A stretch of DNA of 64,000 nucleotides from Enoplolaimus lenunculus (lineage: Eukaryota > Nematoda > Enoplea > Enoplida > Thoracostomopsidae): assembly GCA_030248215.1 (NCBI GenBank), contig JASANG010000148.1:53510-117509 (forward strand). The letters are read 5' to 3'. Of this stretch, positions 23,701 to 38,700 are shown piece by piece. Numbering within the stretch: the stretch's first letter is position 1; each line of letters opens with the position of its first letter. Position numbers and translations under genes: made by a program. Under the pieces are notes generated by a model that saw only the letters and a program-made list of their open reading frames with translations, did not search any database and had not been told where the DNA came from.

Positions 23701-26700
23701 AATGTGGACATTATCCACTCTTGATTAGAGTTACGCGACTTTATAAAGACAGCGAAAAAGTGATGATTGAGGAAGAAAGATTTTAATAAGTGAGTGCTTC
23801 ATCGTGGGGTATTTTGGAATTAATAATAATGCAAAGTCAAGTTTTAATTTATGTTGTTGATATTATTTTAGGCAACAGAATCAAACTTCGGCAAGTTCGT
23901 ATCGTGGGAGCATTAAACAGGTATTATTTCATTTTATTGATTTGTATAGCTGTGGAAGAAAGTAAAAGTTGTTCAGCCAGGCAGAATATACTGCTGGCAA
24001 AATTATGAAGGTAGACAACGAAAAATGGTATGAAATGTTTGCAGTTCGTTTTTGTAGCTTTGCCGAACATGTTTGGGAGCAAAACGAAGTATTGAAGCTA
24101 AACTGATTCGAATGTAAACTGAAATGTATTTTTGCAAGCCATCTTGCATAAATGTTCGCACTTTGAATTTTATGTAAAATTCCCTCCACACCGTTAACTA
24201 GCATAGAATACTTTTTGTATTTTTCTATTTTATCTGTAACGTTTTGAACCTGATCCAAATTGTACTCCAGATATTAAATTATTTTCAGGAATCAAAATCG
24301 GTCCAAAAAGTTGGTTCAAAAATTGGCAAACGGAAAAAATCGGCAGTTTCGTTTCTAGCAGGACGCCGAAAAACGCCGCAACAATCAAGTAACAACAACA
24401 GAAACTCGTTAAACAATGCAGGGGCGGAAAAGCGTCAAAATTCTGTTGCAAAATTGAAACCGGCGTGGCGTGTTAAATTGTCGTCCACAAGTCAACGAAC
24501 AAAGCAGCGCAATATTAGTGATCGTAAACAGCGGCATGGCAAGACTTTGTCACCGGTAAGTCCACACATTTGGTTTTAGATGGTTTTGGGAAATGTGAGG
24601 TTGCATAGAGTGCTGATTATGCGAGTACTACCGTTGACAGCTAGCACAGAAATTTTTCCCTCTCACCTCACGAAGTCGTAACGATTTTAGAAATTTCTGA
24701 GTTCGAACCAAACTCAGAAATGAGCAATTGTCACAAAATGGTACCATCTCGAAATTAATCTTGAGTTATGGAAAGTGGAAAGGATTGAAGTTCTAAAGTT
24801 GTTTACTCAAAAACTCTCGTAATCGTAAAAATTGATGTTGGTTTTAAATTCTACAAAACAAATTACAGCATCTGCGAAACTGTTGATGACTCATACATTT
24901 TTACCAGGTGAAATCTCTGGCTAAAAGTGCGCAAAAAGGAAATGCGACTAGCACAACGTCTAAAACTTTGTCGTCACCGGCAGATTTGGTGAAAATGTCA
25001 CCGAGCAAGAAACAACTACCTCAGACAGCGATGCACGTCAAGAAGGCAGCAACCACCAAAGCAGATTTAGCTCAGGTAATTTTGTTTATTAGTAGCAAAA
25101 TGTAGATTTTCAGCTATCATCAATCTTTCACGTTCTTAATCATGAATAACAGTAAAAAATATGCCGGTTAATTATTTATCAGTGAAATGTTTAATACAAA
25201 CTCAATATTAACCTGATTTTGTTGCAATTGATAGAAACAAGTATGCCAGCAATCAAGCACATTTTATAGTTGTATTAAACGTGATAAAGTTTTTATTCAG
25301 ATATGGACTGAATAGTCAGCCCTCGTATTCTGCGTAGGTATTTTTATATCCGCTCTCATCCTGATATTCTGCTATCTGCTTCTAATTGGCACGTAGCTTG
25401 AAGTGTTATGGTATAACATACTGTGTTATTGCGCGTTCAGGAAGTAGAATTTTTGAAACCGAAAAAAGAAGATAGCGATAATTGCATTGCTACGTCGGAT
25501 GTAGAAATCGCTTCGGGTCATGGTAGTGATTCTACCATTTACGCCACTAAGACGGGAACATCTCAAGATCGCGGCCAGAAACGGAAAGCCGATATCGATG
25601 ATAAAACAGCGAGAAGTGTTAAGTCGAAACGAACGAGCAGCATTGATGTCTTTGACAATGAGGTGAGTCTTGCGCAATACTCGCCACGCGGCGCCGCACG
25701 CCAAAACGTGGAAATTTTTCGGGTGAAAGATTGCATATATTAGTGGACCAGCACAAGACGGTGTTAGGAGTCAATCAAAGGTCCAACGATACGACAATGC
25801 AATTTTGCAAGAATCCCAACAGCTACCTATGCAACTTAAACCGTCGCGTGTACTGGAGCTGAACACGAGACATCAGGAACGGCTGAACCGATTTTGACAA
25901 ACTTTTTTCGTTGGAAAGCCAATTATCCTAGGGTGTTAACACGCATTGTTATTTTAAAATTTGAAGTCGTTTATTAGCTACAGGTTAATTTGCAGATTTA
26001 GTTAAGTCTAAATTAGGACTTTCTACATTATTTCACTAATTATTACAGTCACAAGCAATCAAATTTCAGCATTAAAGGGTTTGTGGGTGCGAGGAATCTA
26101 AATACACTTACAAACCTATAAAACCGATAATTGAATAGTTAGCTAAATCAGGGTTTTTTCAAAATTCGGCGTGGGTGTTTTGGTGGGTTTTTTAATTTCA
26201 GTGGGGTTTTTTTAAAATAAAATGGGTTTTTCAAATACGTTCGAAAAGACATATAATTACGTATGTATTATATATACATACGCATTGAAATGAGGGCCAG
26301 GGCTTACTTTTAAAACCCATTTCCGCTACAGTATATTATGCACTGAGCCACAGTTTACAAACTGCGTACTAGCAAATAGACTATTATCAAATATTTCTTC
26401 TGCGGTACAAAATCTTCACAAGACAAGATACCCGCTCGCAATATAGCGTTAAGCTCTTATAGCAAAGTGGTGATGACAAAAGCGTCCGAGCTTTAAATCC
26501 TAGCTTGAAATTAGGTTTGAGCGGAAATCGAAAATACTTCGCAGAATAGGTAAAACCGGCAAAATGCTGTTTTTTAAGTTTCAGTATTAGGTAAAATTGT
26601 TTTCTGTGAAAAACACTTGCAACACTTGGAAGGCTTGGTGCGTTTAATTAGGACTTTTTACAATATTTCAGTAATTATTATGGTTAAAAGCAATCTAATT

Positions 26701-29700
26701 TCAAAACTAAAGTGTTTAGGTGCGACGAATTTGAATAAATTGTTTACAAACTCCCAAAACCGATAATTGAATAGTTAGCTAATAGGTAATTTGCATATTA
26801 GCTTAATTGACAAAACAAAATTAAGACTTTTTAAATTATTTCAGTAATTATTACGGTTACTGAAGGTTTTTGGGTGCGAGGAATCTGAATAAATTGTTTA
26901 CAAACCTCTAAAACCGATAATTGGGTAGTTAGCTAATAGATAATTTGCATATAAGCATAATTAATAAGTCTAAATTAGGAGTTTTTACAATATTTTTTTA
27001 CAATATTTCACTAATTATTAGGGTTACAAGCAATCTAATTTTAGCAATAATTTACATATTATCTTAATTGACAAGACAAAATCAGGACTTTTTAAATTAT
27101 TTCAATAATTATTAGGATGACTGAAGGGTTTTGGGTGCGAGGAATCTGAGTAAATTGCTTACAAACCTCCAAAACCGCTAAATGAATAGTTAGCTAATAA
27201 CTAATCTGCATATTACGATTACCTTAACTGCTTGCGTGTGTTCGAGCTTCGCTCAATAAATGCAGTCTCACTACGACCAGGGTGCAACCGGAATTCCGGT
27301 TCCGGCATTTTTTCACCTTCCGGTTCCGGCATTTTTTCACCTTCCGGTTCCGGTTCCGGTAAATTTTTACCGGATTTAAAAACTCCGGTATTATAATTTG
27401 GCCGTTTTCTTAACTCTGCTAATTTTTAAGAATCTCTTTTGAAAGCCACTTGTACTCCGAATATAAGCCATTGATGGTGGATTTCACTTCAGTCGATGCT
27501 GAAAATCTAAAATACAACAAATAAAATAAATACCTATGTTCGACTAAGGTTATTTCACAAATAATAGAGCAAAAAATATGATTAAAATGAAATTTTTGGT
27601 GAAATGCATTTTTCACTTTCCGGTTCCGGTAAAATTTTGAAATTCCGGTTCCGGTAAATTGTAATTCCGGTTGCACCCTGACTACTACTGGTCAACCATA
27701 TTTTTTGGCAAATTTGAAAGTTTGTGACCAAACCCCCAAAGTTTGTAAACGTCGTGTAAACTTGAGTTGGTCATTATAACATAACAATATCATAACATTT
27801 ATTAATCCTCACCTATTATACTTTTAGACCAATCAAACGTTGAACGTGTCAAAAAACGAAGACGGCAGACTCGGCCAATTGAGCGTTTTGGCGCCAATTG
27901 AGCCGATCCAGCCGGAAGTCGTCTCGCCCCCGGGTATTTCTCCGGCGTCTGAGCCGTCTTCGAGGTAAGAATGAGAATGCTTTTAGGTACTCTGTTATAT
28001 TTTGCACAGTTTTACTATAGATATTGTTATCATAGTTTCAATAACATTATTTTGTTTCTTTATTAGCATTCAAAATTGATTTAAACTTGGTTCAATTCGA
28101 ACATTGTCTGTTTTAGGTTTACGTCGTTTTATATAAGTAGTCACAACTCATTATTTGGTTACATAACACATAATTCATACAAACACAAGTATGTTGCATT
28201 ACTGTGTCAGGGGGCGTTCAACAAGTGGCGATTTAGAAGGTAACAGTGGAATGGAATCGACCAACAAAAAAGGCGAACTGCGTTCACTACAAGATTACTG
28301 GTCAAAAATGGAAGCGCTAGGAATCGAAAGCGAAGATTGGTCGTTACCTCGCGAACGCAATAAATTGGTCAGTTTTGTTTCATGACAACATAGCTATGTA
28401 TTATAATTTGAGTAAAATTGGTGTTTGAATATTCACAATTGCTTGTGGTCATCGTTGGAAAATGTGTACATAAATGTATGGTCACAATTCTATGAAAGCG
28501 GAATATGTTCACTTTTATTGATTTTTATCAATTTTTACTTGTAGTTTATAATTTATTACCTATAGTCTAATGTGCAAAATTTTAGTCACGTGAAGAAAAG
28601 AAAATGCAACAATATCTCGATCAAATCAAACGCGCTGATGAAGAAAAAGCAGCTAAAGCAGCACGGCGTAATAGTACAACAGTACTAACAACGAATAAAG
28701 AACAGAGCAAAAGCAATGATACAAAAACAACTGAAAAGTTGACGGCTGGCAGCCGTGTTCAATTGGACGAGAAAGCGAGCAGGAATGCTAAATCTGCAAA
28801 GACAATTGTAGGGCAGGGTCTTAGCAGCAGCAAAAGTGCTATAAGTGGCCAAAATGAGAGAGAAAAAGGAATAAAGGTACTTGGGTGGGCAGCAGATCTG
28901 TTAGCTCTGTTGCGAATTTAGCGTTGGGCTTATTAAAGGTCACTAGCATGAAATTTGTTTTCTAAATCAATACGGTTTCTTCCACTAAAGTTCCGTCTTT
29001 GGCCAGCATTTTTCCAAAAACCTTTTGGCGTTTTGCTAACACTAGCGAGATTTGATAGGCGAATGTGATAATTTGAGTAAGTGAAATTTGCAAAAATCAA
29101 ATCATACTTAATGGTAAATACGTAACGCAGTCTATTTTTGTGGAATGGACTAAAGCGGAACTACGGAAAATGGATTTTGTCATCTGCGCAAGAAGTAGTT
29201 AGTCGTTATCTCTAAGATTTTCTACTTATCATATTAGATTTGTCATTATCATTTCAGAGAGTAAAGCCATCTTTGCGGGTGAAATTAAAAGGATCTACAA
29301 GTAAACGGTACGTCGTAAGTTTAGTAAAATAGTAAGAATCAAGAATGTTATTTTTACAGTCTGTTTTTCGGTTTTTTTCAACAATCTTATCTCATACTTT
29401 CGAGAACTATCGGCCTGCAACTATCATTACTTTGTGTTTTATAGTAGTTCTTTATGTCGTTAGCTTTATAACTCATTTCCCAAGTCTGTTCGTTGAAATT
29501 TCGTTGCGGTTAAATTCTGGTAAAGCGGAGAATATACATACATGTCGTGCGGCGCCGTCCGTCATCATGTGCTATTGTACATGAATTGACGAATGTTGAC
29601 GGACGGCGTTAAAATTATTAAAAGAATTGCGCCACCCTAAACATTTTGCATATAGTGAAGCTTAACCGTTTAGTCGTTCTGTTTTACAGATCCACAGCTT

Positions 29701-32700
29701 ATGCACGAAACAAACCTGCCAGTACTGTCAATCGTTTGGCATCAGCAAATTTTGGCGGACGACGAAAGCCGCCACACTCATCAGGTGGAGGTATTGTAAT
29801 GCCAATGGCGACATCGTCGCTATCTTCGCTTCCGGTGATTCGGTACGCTGGCGGAACTGTCGGGGTTACCAACAACATCGACAACCAACAACCTAACAGC
29901 AGTAAACAGCCAAAGCCGGGTAAATCGCGGTCTAGTAGCAGTGGCAACAGTAAGCAGAAGCGATTGAAACACAACCAAAATAACGTCATTGATGACGATG
30001 ACTATGACGATAACGTCAGTTTTGGTGTTGCTGGTTCCGGCGATAACGAATCGGAATCAGAAGGAGAGTCTTCTTTGTCGCCAACAGCGGATCCGGTATC
30101 GTCTTCTAGTGATGGGTCAGACGTCGACTCTGCTGAAGACGACATCGATGAAGCTAACAAAGGGACACCGAGAGACTCGGAGTCTGCAGAAGAAGGCAAC
30201 CATGGCGATGATCGATTGGCATCGACGGCAAAAACGAAATCAATGAGACGCAGCAGCAGAAGCAAACGAGACGACAAAGTGTACAATTTGAAAAAGGTAC
30301 GTTCAAGGCGTAAATATTTAGCTGGGGAAGGCATAAAGATTAGCTGGTTTAAAACATTCTTAGTGTTTGGTAATGACGGCATTGAAAATCAATATAAGAA
30401 CGGTTGAAGAAAGTGAAATTCGAACCGAGTAGACTTCTGGAATGTTTAGGAGGAAGGAATGAAGAAAATGTGGTTTAATGAATGTTGTTTAAGTGGCTTT
30501 AGAATGCTTGGGATGGAAAATAAAAGCGATTGGAGTGGAGGGACAGTAGGCTTTTAAAATGTAATTCACGCTAGGTACCATTTGGTATAGCAGTATGTTT
30601 ATTTATGGGCCAATCGAATGTAAAAAGTTTTTGCCAATTAGTTGTTCTTTATGAAGCGTAGCGAACCCTAAGTATAATTTAAAAAGTTGCAGCGCGAGGG
30701 CCGTTTCCTTTGGATCTTGTTTTTGAGGGGTTTGAGCAATCCATATCGGCAATGGTAAATTTAAATGTGGCTGAAATGCAATACTACAGTTACAGCAAGT
30801 TGCTGCCGAGTCATCCTGCGGAGGCGAATCTCAAGGTGTTGTAAGCGAAAAAGTGTTACGGCCTAATCGTTGTAAATCACCAGCCAATGTCGTAACCACC
30901 ACGCATGCGAGGGAAGTACGTTCGCCGTTGAGCATGACGTCTGGCAATGCGACGTTTTCACCAACATTTTCCTCAAAAACTGACCTAAATAGCCGACCAC
31001 ATGGTTCGGATTTTGAATCAGGAGATCATGCCAAAAAGGTTAGTTAAATGGTTCTACAAGATTGGGCTGTTTAGGATACGTACTTTGTTAAATCTGAAGT
31101 ATTTACGTTGAAGGACTGGCTACGTGCCAGCGAATACATTTTGAATATTGAGTGCGAAAATGCCATAATTTACCCTTTTCTTCGCGTCTCGCTATTGAAT
31201 TAAGCTCTGTTTTGCTGAATTTTCACAATTGGTAGATATTTCGAAATTTTTCTTGCGACTCAGCAAATATCTCAGGGTGACTCTGAAAGCAACTCGAAAA
31301 ATCTCCTGCCGTACACAAGAAGAAACATAATATTGCATATTATATCATGATTTTTTCAGCGCTGGATAAGGCAAATGCGAACCGAATCATCTAGCAGTAC
31401 AGGATCTAATGGAGAAGTTGTTACTGCTGGTATTGCTATTTTGCCTTCAAGGCAGCTTGGTAAGCCAAGGCTAGTTTGTCAGTCTTCTGCAATTGGTTTC
31501 TGATATTTTACAATTTTGTATGTCTTACGTAAGACTTGCGCTTAGTGTTGCATGTTAGTAAAATTTTTTCAAATACTTTTAATGATCTGAGTCTCTCGTA
31601 GATAAAATGACTTGATTTAGAGAACGCTTTAAAGAATGAGCCACCTCCGTCGCTTTTAATTTTTGCTAGAATCTTTTTGTATAGCTTATAGCTAAGTTGA
31701 CCTTTCTCTGTTTGTTGGTTATAGATACACCATTGAAAAAACGTTTGTTTAGCGGTGACAGTTCAGACCAAGACTCCAGACATCAGGTACTGAATCGTTC
31801 ATTAGTGCGGGTGCGGTTGCTTAGTTGTGAAAATATGGTATATTAATTAGCGGAACGATTTATTGAAATTAGTAGGTGTACCTGTTTTAGTATTTATTTT
31901 TTGTTTTACAGGAGCCGGACTCGACCACAGCAGAAGATTTGTCTACAACATCGGCAAATGGACAGTCATCGAAAAACGGCACACTAGGAACAATATCAGA
32001 ATGTACTTATAGTAATAGTAACAGCAACAATGTTAATTATTTATCGTCAACAACTAGTCCTGGCTGGACCAGTAACGTGACAAAACCAGACATGGATACA
32101 TTTGCTGCTCCATCCAAACCACAAATCTCACCCAGCAGCACTACGACAGCTATTGTGAAGTCGTCGGTTACAGCAGGCTCTGAAAATGACATAGCTAATA
32201 ATTTCGGCGTGAATTCGGCAGGCGCCTCTAATGGACATCGTGCAACAATGTTCTACGTCGCGCTGGGCGCGTTATATAGTAGTTCGGCGGGGCGTACGAA
32301 TAGGCTAGAGTTGGACAACGAGGAATTGCTGGCGCGATCGATACCTGCGAGCGATGTGGGTAAACAAGAGGTAGGCGATATGTCTTGCTTTAGTTGTTAA
32401 TGTTGCTCCAGTGATGTGACAGCACCTTAGGTGGTAACCTGCGGGGAGAGGGGAAGACAGGCTTGATTTTACTTTTTAAAACCCCCACAGAACTGCAAAA
32501 GAAACAAGCAAAAACCAACCTCAAATTTGAAAACGAAAAGGCTGGATGTAGGTAGCCTTTCTTGGTTGCGAAACCAGGGCAACAACACTTTTAACTTGAT
32601 TAAAAATATGTTAACAACCTGTGTGAGTTTAAAAAGTTAGCTTATAATGCGGGTAAATTTAATCGCTTAATGTTCCCGAGCAATTAGACTGTTGTAAAAA

Positions 32701-35700
32701 CAACAGTATAACGTATTCTGTTGTATAGACATTTTGAGTATGTTAGGGTATTGAGTAATTTGATGGTTTACAATAGTATTTTATGGCACTTCAGGTATCG
32801 AAAGTTGCGACTGGAGCTGCATCAGGAATCGGAAACACGGGTGTTACTGTTGGCGATTTATCGAATTTGACTCTTGACGACTCAGGGTCATGGGTGGTCA
32901 AAACAACGCCTGAGCCGTCACCCTCATTGCCGGCGGCAAATACACGCAAAAAGGTACAGGAAAATAATAAATGTAATATTTGGCTTTTCGAGAACATCTG
33001 TAGGAGGCAACGAAAATTTTTCTAACATAGCATTCTTTTGATAGTGTTCAAACATTTTAGACGAGGGTCGAAGATGTCCGAGGGATGGTGGTGTACCTCC
33101 TTGCTTCCCTCATAGCTGTGCGCCTGTTTTTTATTCTAGTTGCTCAATACAAGCAAAAGTATAAAACAAGAGTATAACTGCTGGTTGTTATTATTTTAAG
33201 CGCCTCTTAATTTAAAATTGGTTATCAACCACTATTGTTGTTAATCTGATTTATTAAGAGATCGTATAACCAAGATATTGAATGGATTTATTAACTTTTC
33301 GTTTTTATAAATCTTGCGTATTGCCATTGCGTGTTTGCTTCACATTTTAGTAATACGCTCAGTTGCAATAGCAATAGCAATTCCTTCCTAACATACGATT
33401 CGCGCAGTGCACTGTTTGATGTCGCTTTTATAAGTAGTGTTTTGTAAAAAATGGAGAGATTTTCTGAGTAAAAGAATTGACACGTCCTAAAAGTGATTAA
33501 GCAAAATGTGACATTTGATGTTTGCGTTGAATTTTGCTCAGGTAACGCTCAGCGAGTATTTGCAACGCAAACAGCGTACCGAAGATATTGCCGCCGCTGC
33601 TGCGGTCGATGAGGGAGCAACAGTAAGGGACACCCGTAACATAAATACGTGCGAAGCTGTTACAACGTCATCGATGACGTCATTGCTAACTATTGCAACC
33701 AGCACCGTATCATCAACAGTGACGTCATCGACTCAAAGTCCAGCAGCTTTCTCGAAAGTTGCTTCGGCTGCTGGTGCAACTGTAAGCGGTGTATCGAGTA
33801 CAGTTTCACCTGCCAGTGGCTCAATCGGTGCACCGACGTCGTTCATACCAGATATGAAAGCTGGTTAGCAGATTCAGGATTGTTAATTGAGTCAAGTTTC
33901 GTTATAAAAATTATTTCTTTATTAATTTCGGTATTGTATTGTTATTTAGCGAAATGAAACTCGAGACTGTTTGTTCAGTACAAAAAATGTTATGTTTGTC
34001 CGTGGTTAGTACTAATACAAGACTTGGTTTAGTGGGCTGATAAAGCAAGAACGCTCAATACATGTAGTCACGACTGTTTAATAATATTTCATTACTTGTA
34101 TTGTAGTAGACATGTGCCGAACGAGCAGTCGAGTACCATCGTTACCGCCTATACCAGATACTGGCGGCGACAGCAGCGCGGTAAGCAGCAAAAGCAGACG
34201 CGCCCCATCGCTTGATGATCTCAAGTCGCGGATCTTGTCAAAATCGTTCAAATCAACGTCGAATAGCGGTTGTGCTGGAAGCGCATCGACTGAATCAACA
34301 GCAATGGTCGCATTGGCATCTACCGCAAATGCGTATGGTAGTGGCAGCAACAGCTGTGAAATATCACAACTGTTGCCCTCGGTAACGAACTCAAGCGACC
34401 TGGAAACAACGTCAATTTTGGAGTCGCGTTTGTGTCCAGGTGGATTTGACGATCCCAGAGATCGACCTGAAAAGGCTGTCGGTGGCGGTGCTGGCGGCAC
34501 AGGAATCTCGCGTCTCGCCGCTGATGAGGATGATGATACTGAAGAGGTGGGTAGAGGCTTTGGAAGGCATGTTAAGAAGTAACGGCAGGATACCGAACTG
34601 GAGCAGTAAAGTGAATTTCGCACCAGAACCCTGATCTTAACCGGATCTAGCACCGAAGTTTGGGGGTTCGCTATTGCGGGGTGGGGGTCCCCCACTTATC
34701 AAAAATCCTCACTTAAGATTTTCCCGCGGTTCAGCCCCACTCAAGATTTCTTCCCCCGCTTAATTTTACGTTTCTTACATTTTTGCGAAAAACATCTTCA
34801 GTATGAATTAAACACACCCTCTCCTCTCGATCATTTTCTTATATATTTGATCTGTGTTTATTATTTATATGGTCGTTTTTCACTATGTGCTTATTTGTAG
34901 GCGTAACTAAACACTGACTAGTGTAACTGACGCTTTTTTGAAAATTATGCAATCTCCCCACTCTAAAATTTCCCCTGGTTGATACCCCACCCCACTCACG
35001 CCGCAGCCCAGCGAATGCCCAGGAAGTTTGTGCGCCTGAATGAAAATAAGTTGTGAACTTGGGCTCAGGCTTTCGTCGGAATTCCTGCAAAAAGTTTATT
35101 CCTGTTCATGTCCCTATTGCGTCCTTGAAAGCCGCAAGAGTCGGAATTTTTCCGGCTTTGTGGCAATTTATAAAGAATCAGCTTGAAAAGAAAAATTCAC
35201 AGTTCAAAAATTTTACTGCAACTGAACGGGCTTTTCACAAATTGTGTTTCGTCTGCATGTCTTTCATATTCTAAACTATATATTTGACCCATGTTTTTGT
35301 AGAAGTTGCAAAACCAGTTAATTAAAACGCAAAACAGGCTAAAAAGGCCCTAAACGCAAAACAGGCTAAAAAGGCCCTATTTTATTTTTGCATTATAGTC
35401 AGTTAATAGTAATCCGGCAATGCAATATCTTTTCAAGTTTCAAGTCCTGTAGGTCTTGTTTCGGGGGAAACCTAAGTTTCTGTTCCTGTTTCTTGTGTAT
35501 TTTATTAGTTTCTGTTGCAATACTGCTTGAATATTCCATTGGAAAAATATGAAAAACTTAAGATTCTTGGTTTCGACTTGCCTGGAATTGCAATCATTGC
35601 GAAATATTTAATATGTTTCCTTGCAAAAGGAAGTTTTATGATATTCGGGATCACAAACGCAAGTATTTGGTATCCGGTAGGTTTATGCCGGTACCACCGA

Positions 35701-38700
35701 AACTAGATGTCCCGTCGGTGGTCAGTAACGCTTTGTGGGGTAGCGTTTGAATAAGGAAAATTTGGCGTAACACTATCAGATATTCAGTATCGAAATCTGT
35801 CCCGTTTTAAATTTATTTTGCACAAACGCTATGAATTATAAATAAATGAGGCATAAGTTAGGATCATGTTTCGTCAATTATTCGTAACTTTAACGATAGT
35901 CTTGTTCCTAACTTGTAGTAGTGTTTTTGAAAATAAACATAGATTACTGGACCATAAAAGTTAGCTAGAAAGTCAAAATAAACTTATATATTTATATACT
36001 TTAAGCAATTATTCGTATGTTTCTAACGACATATTGGTTTCCCAGTAGAACACCGTGAAAATAAAATGAACAGAATCGCTTTATGCAACAGTATGTAGAC
36101 ATTGACTGACACTTTGCAAAACTGCATTATAAGCATGAAGCACCATCGATTTCAAATGCGGGGTATCCCATCCTCAATTGGGGAAAAGGGGTGGTGCAAG
36201 CATAACGCGTTCGGACATCGGCTTGCACCGTGTGTGACATGTAATGCATGGTGAATATTTTTTAAGAAATATTTACAAATTTAACACCCTAAATTAACAG
36301 TGTGGTGAGATGTCACACTTCGTCATTATACGCTCTTCTACGCAATTGTTTATTAATGGTTTAGGACGACGGGCCACGTATGTCGCTTTCGGATCGGCTG
36401 AAAATGGAGTTTGGCCTTGATACCAGTGGCGAGGAACCGACTACCCCTGCTGTTGTGCCTTCAACGTTACCAAGTTCTTTAGATGGAGGCGCTAATGGAC
36501 CGTTTGCAGCGCTCATGAAAGAGAAAACTGGTATTGGTCGTTCGAACGTAGGTGTGGCTGGAGGCGGGAGCGAATCAACTGGTTCGGGATTTGGTCCCGC
36601 TGTTGCACCGTGGGCAGCGGCGGATCAAACGCATTCGATAATGCCTCAAATGCAGTCAGGTTAGTGTAGGATTACCGTTCTGTCTTTAATTGTTCGGTTA
36701 TAATACGATGAGTTTACTGGACGTTTTTGTATATAATTTTCTGTTTTCATTTATCACAACAGGGTTGCTTTAAGCGGGATGTGGTGGGGCAGGGGGACGG
36801 CGGGCCGAGATGTTAGAACCAAAACTGTGTTTTCTTGGATTTAACAGTAAGTTTGCGTTTGGCGTGTCACTCGCTAGGTTTCGTCCGCTAATATATGGAA
36901 TTCTGTTGTTGGATGAGGTGGCCGCGAACCTAGTCACAAATATCAGTTGTTCTGTTTATGATTGGTTTATTCCCTTGTCTGAGGTTATTTTATTTTTCCT
37001 ATATTGTTTAAATGTTTAATATTAAAACCGTTTTGATAACCTGTTTTCGGCTGTATGATACGGCGATTTCGTTAAATTCTGATGACAATGGTACTCATAG
37101 CACACGATTGTTTGTTGCATCGCTTAATTTGTTGCTATTCGTAGTGGTTAGCAAAGCTTTCTATTAGTGCCGTTGTTGTGCGATGGGCAGGAATTGCTTC
37201 TATTAATGTACAGCGTTCTGCGATATCTTAATCATTTTTTCTGTATAATTAAACCTAAAAAGCCGAGCATACGTAATTAGTGCATAATTCCGGCTAAGTT
37301 CTATGTTTAAATTGCACTATAAAACTGTTGTTTGCAAAGCAATGTTTTGTAAGAAAAAAACTTGTGTTGCTATCACTTCGTCTTGTGGGTATATTTTAAA
37401 TGTGTAGACGTTTCTTTCTAAGACTGTCATTTGCGTTACCTAAATTAATATTTTGAATGCCGCGACCGTGGCATTTCAGTGCGTTCAGTGGGTTAGAGAT
37501 TTTTCTATGGAAGACTGTAGCAACTTTGCATTCTTAGCTTCCTGGATCCTGATCTAATGACGGAAAAAATTTTATTATAGAAATATTTATTAAATTTAGT
37601 TTGGTTTTAAGTGGGGTTACTGGCCCTCTGAATATCCGCCTGTTTAGAGAATTATGTGACAGGTCTTGGCCGCGGGGTTTTAAGTCTACGCCGTTTGAAA
37701 CTGAGACCAGAAGTCGAAGAATTAACAAATGATGGCAAACCTGTAAATAAATCGTTATTGGAACATTTCTCATATTTGTATTAAAGCACTTTTAGTATGA
37801 GAACATCTTAGTGCTTTGGGCTTGTGGGTGGGCAGCCCTCTTAGAAACCCGGATATAACAGATACTTTCTCTGGTCCCATATTAGAGCCTGTATTAAATT
37901 CAAAAATTTACACTTGAGTTAATTAACAATGTAGTAAATTTTTGACAGTAAAATTTTGACATGAATTTTAACGAAGTAGGATCTTGTAAGCGAATTGTGT
38001 ATGAATGAACCTTTTGATTCAAGCCTCGGTTCAACCCGGTCGATTAAGCTAGTATAACGGTTTACGCTTATTCGGCGTACATCGCATTCTTTCAAAAGTC
38101 AAATTTGGCATTTACTCAGGATCCAGCAGGGTATCTAAAACTTGTAAAGGCGCCTGTTACTGGTTTGCAGGAGCGCATGTGTCATTTTTTGCCTTCAATA
38201 CAGCACTTTGAAAAATAAAAATTACAATGATACCGTGCTGGCCAAGTGAGAGCAATTTCAATGTTAAATTACGCAGTTAATTGCGTGGCAAATTTGACTG
38301 TTTACGAAACGAGACGTGAGTCGCGAGTGAACTGACGAAGATTTGACAGGAGATTCGTGTCTAGGAACTACTGTAATTGTAGTAGTCGTTAAAAATCAAG
38401 TAACTTTTCTTTGTTTTCGTGTATCCATAGGTTTCGTCTTTGCACTTAGAAAAAAATATATATTGTTTGTGGGGAATTTTGAACAGTAATTATTAACACC
38501 AGTAAACATAAAAAGTACGACACAGAAGTTTTGTTCAGCGTACGAGCGTAATGATGGGCAATGCATGCAGTCAATGTATCCGGATATACTGCACATTTCC
38601 GGTGCCCATCATTGCTCGACATGTGCGTCCTATATTAAACATACGTAGCACACGCCATATGGAGTAATTTAAGATATTCAACTGCCAATATTTTCTCAAT

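Noticed and set aside
23209-23718. 169-codon minus-strand frame in intron 18
   Set aside because: Overlaps exon 18 on the other strand, has no recognisable motif, and no matching splice partners were found.
34112-34695. 205-codon minus-strand frame opposite exon 34
   Set aside because: Shadow of the real + strand exon; Ser-rich mirror composition.
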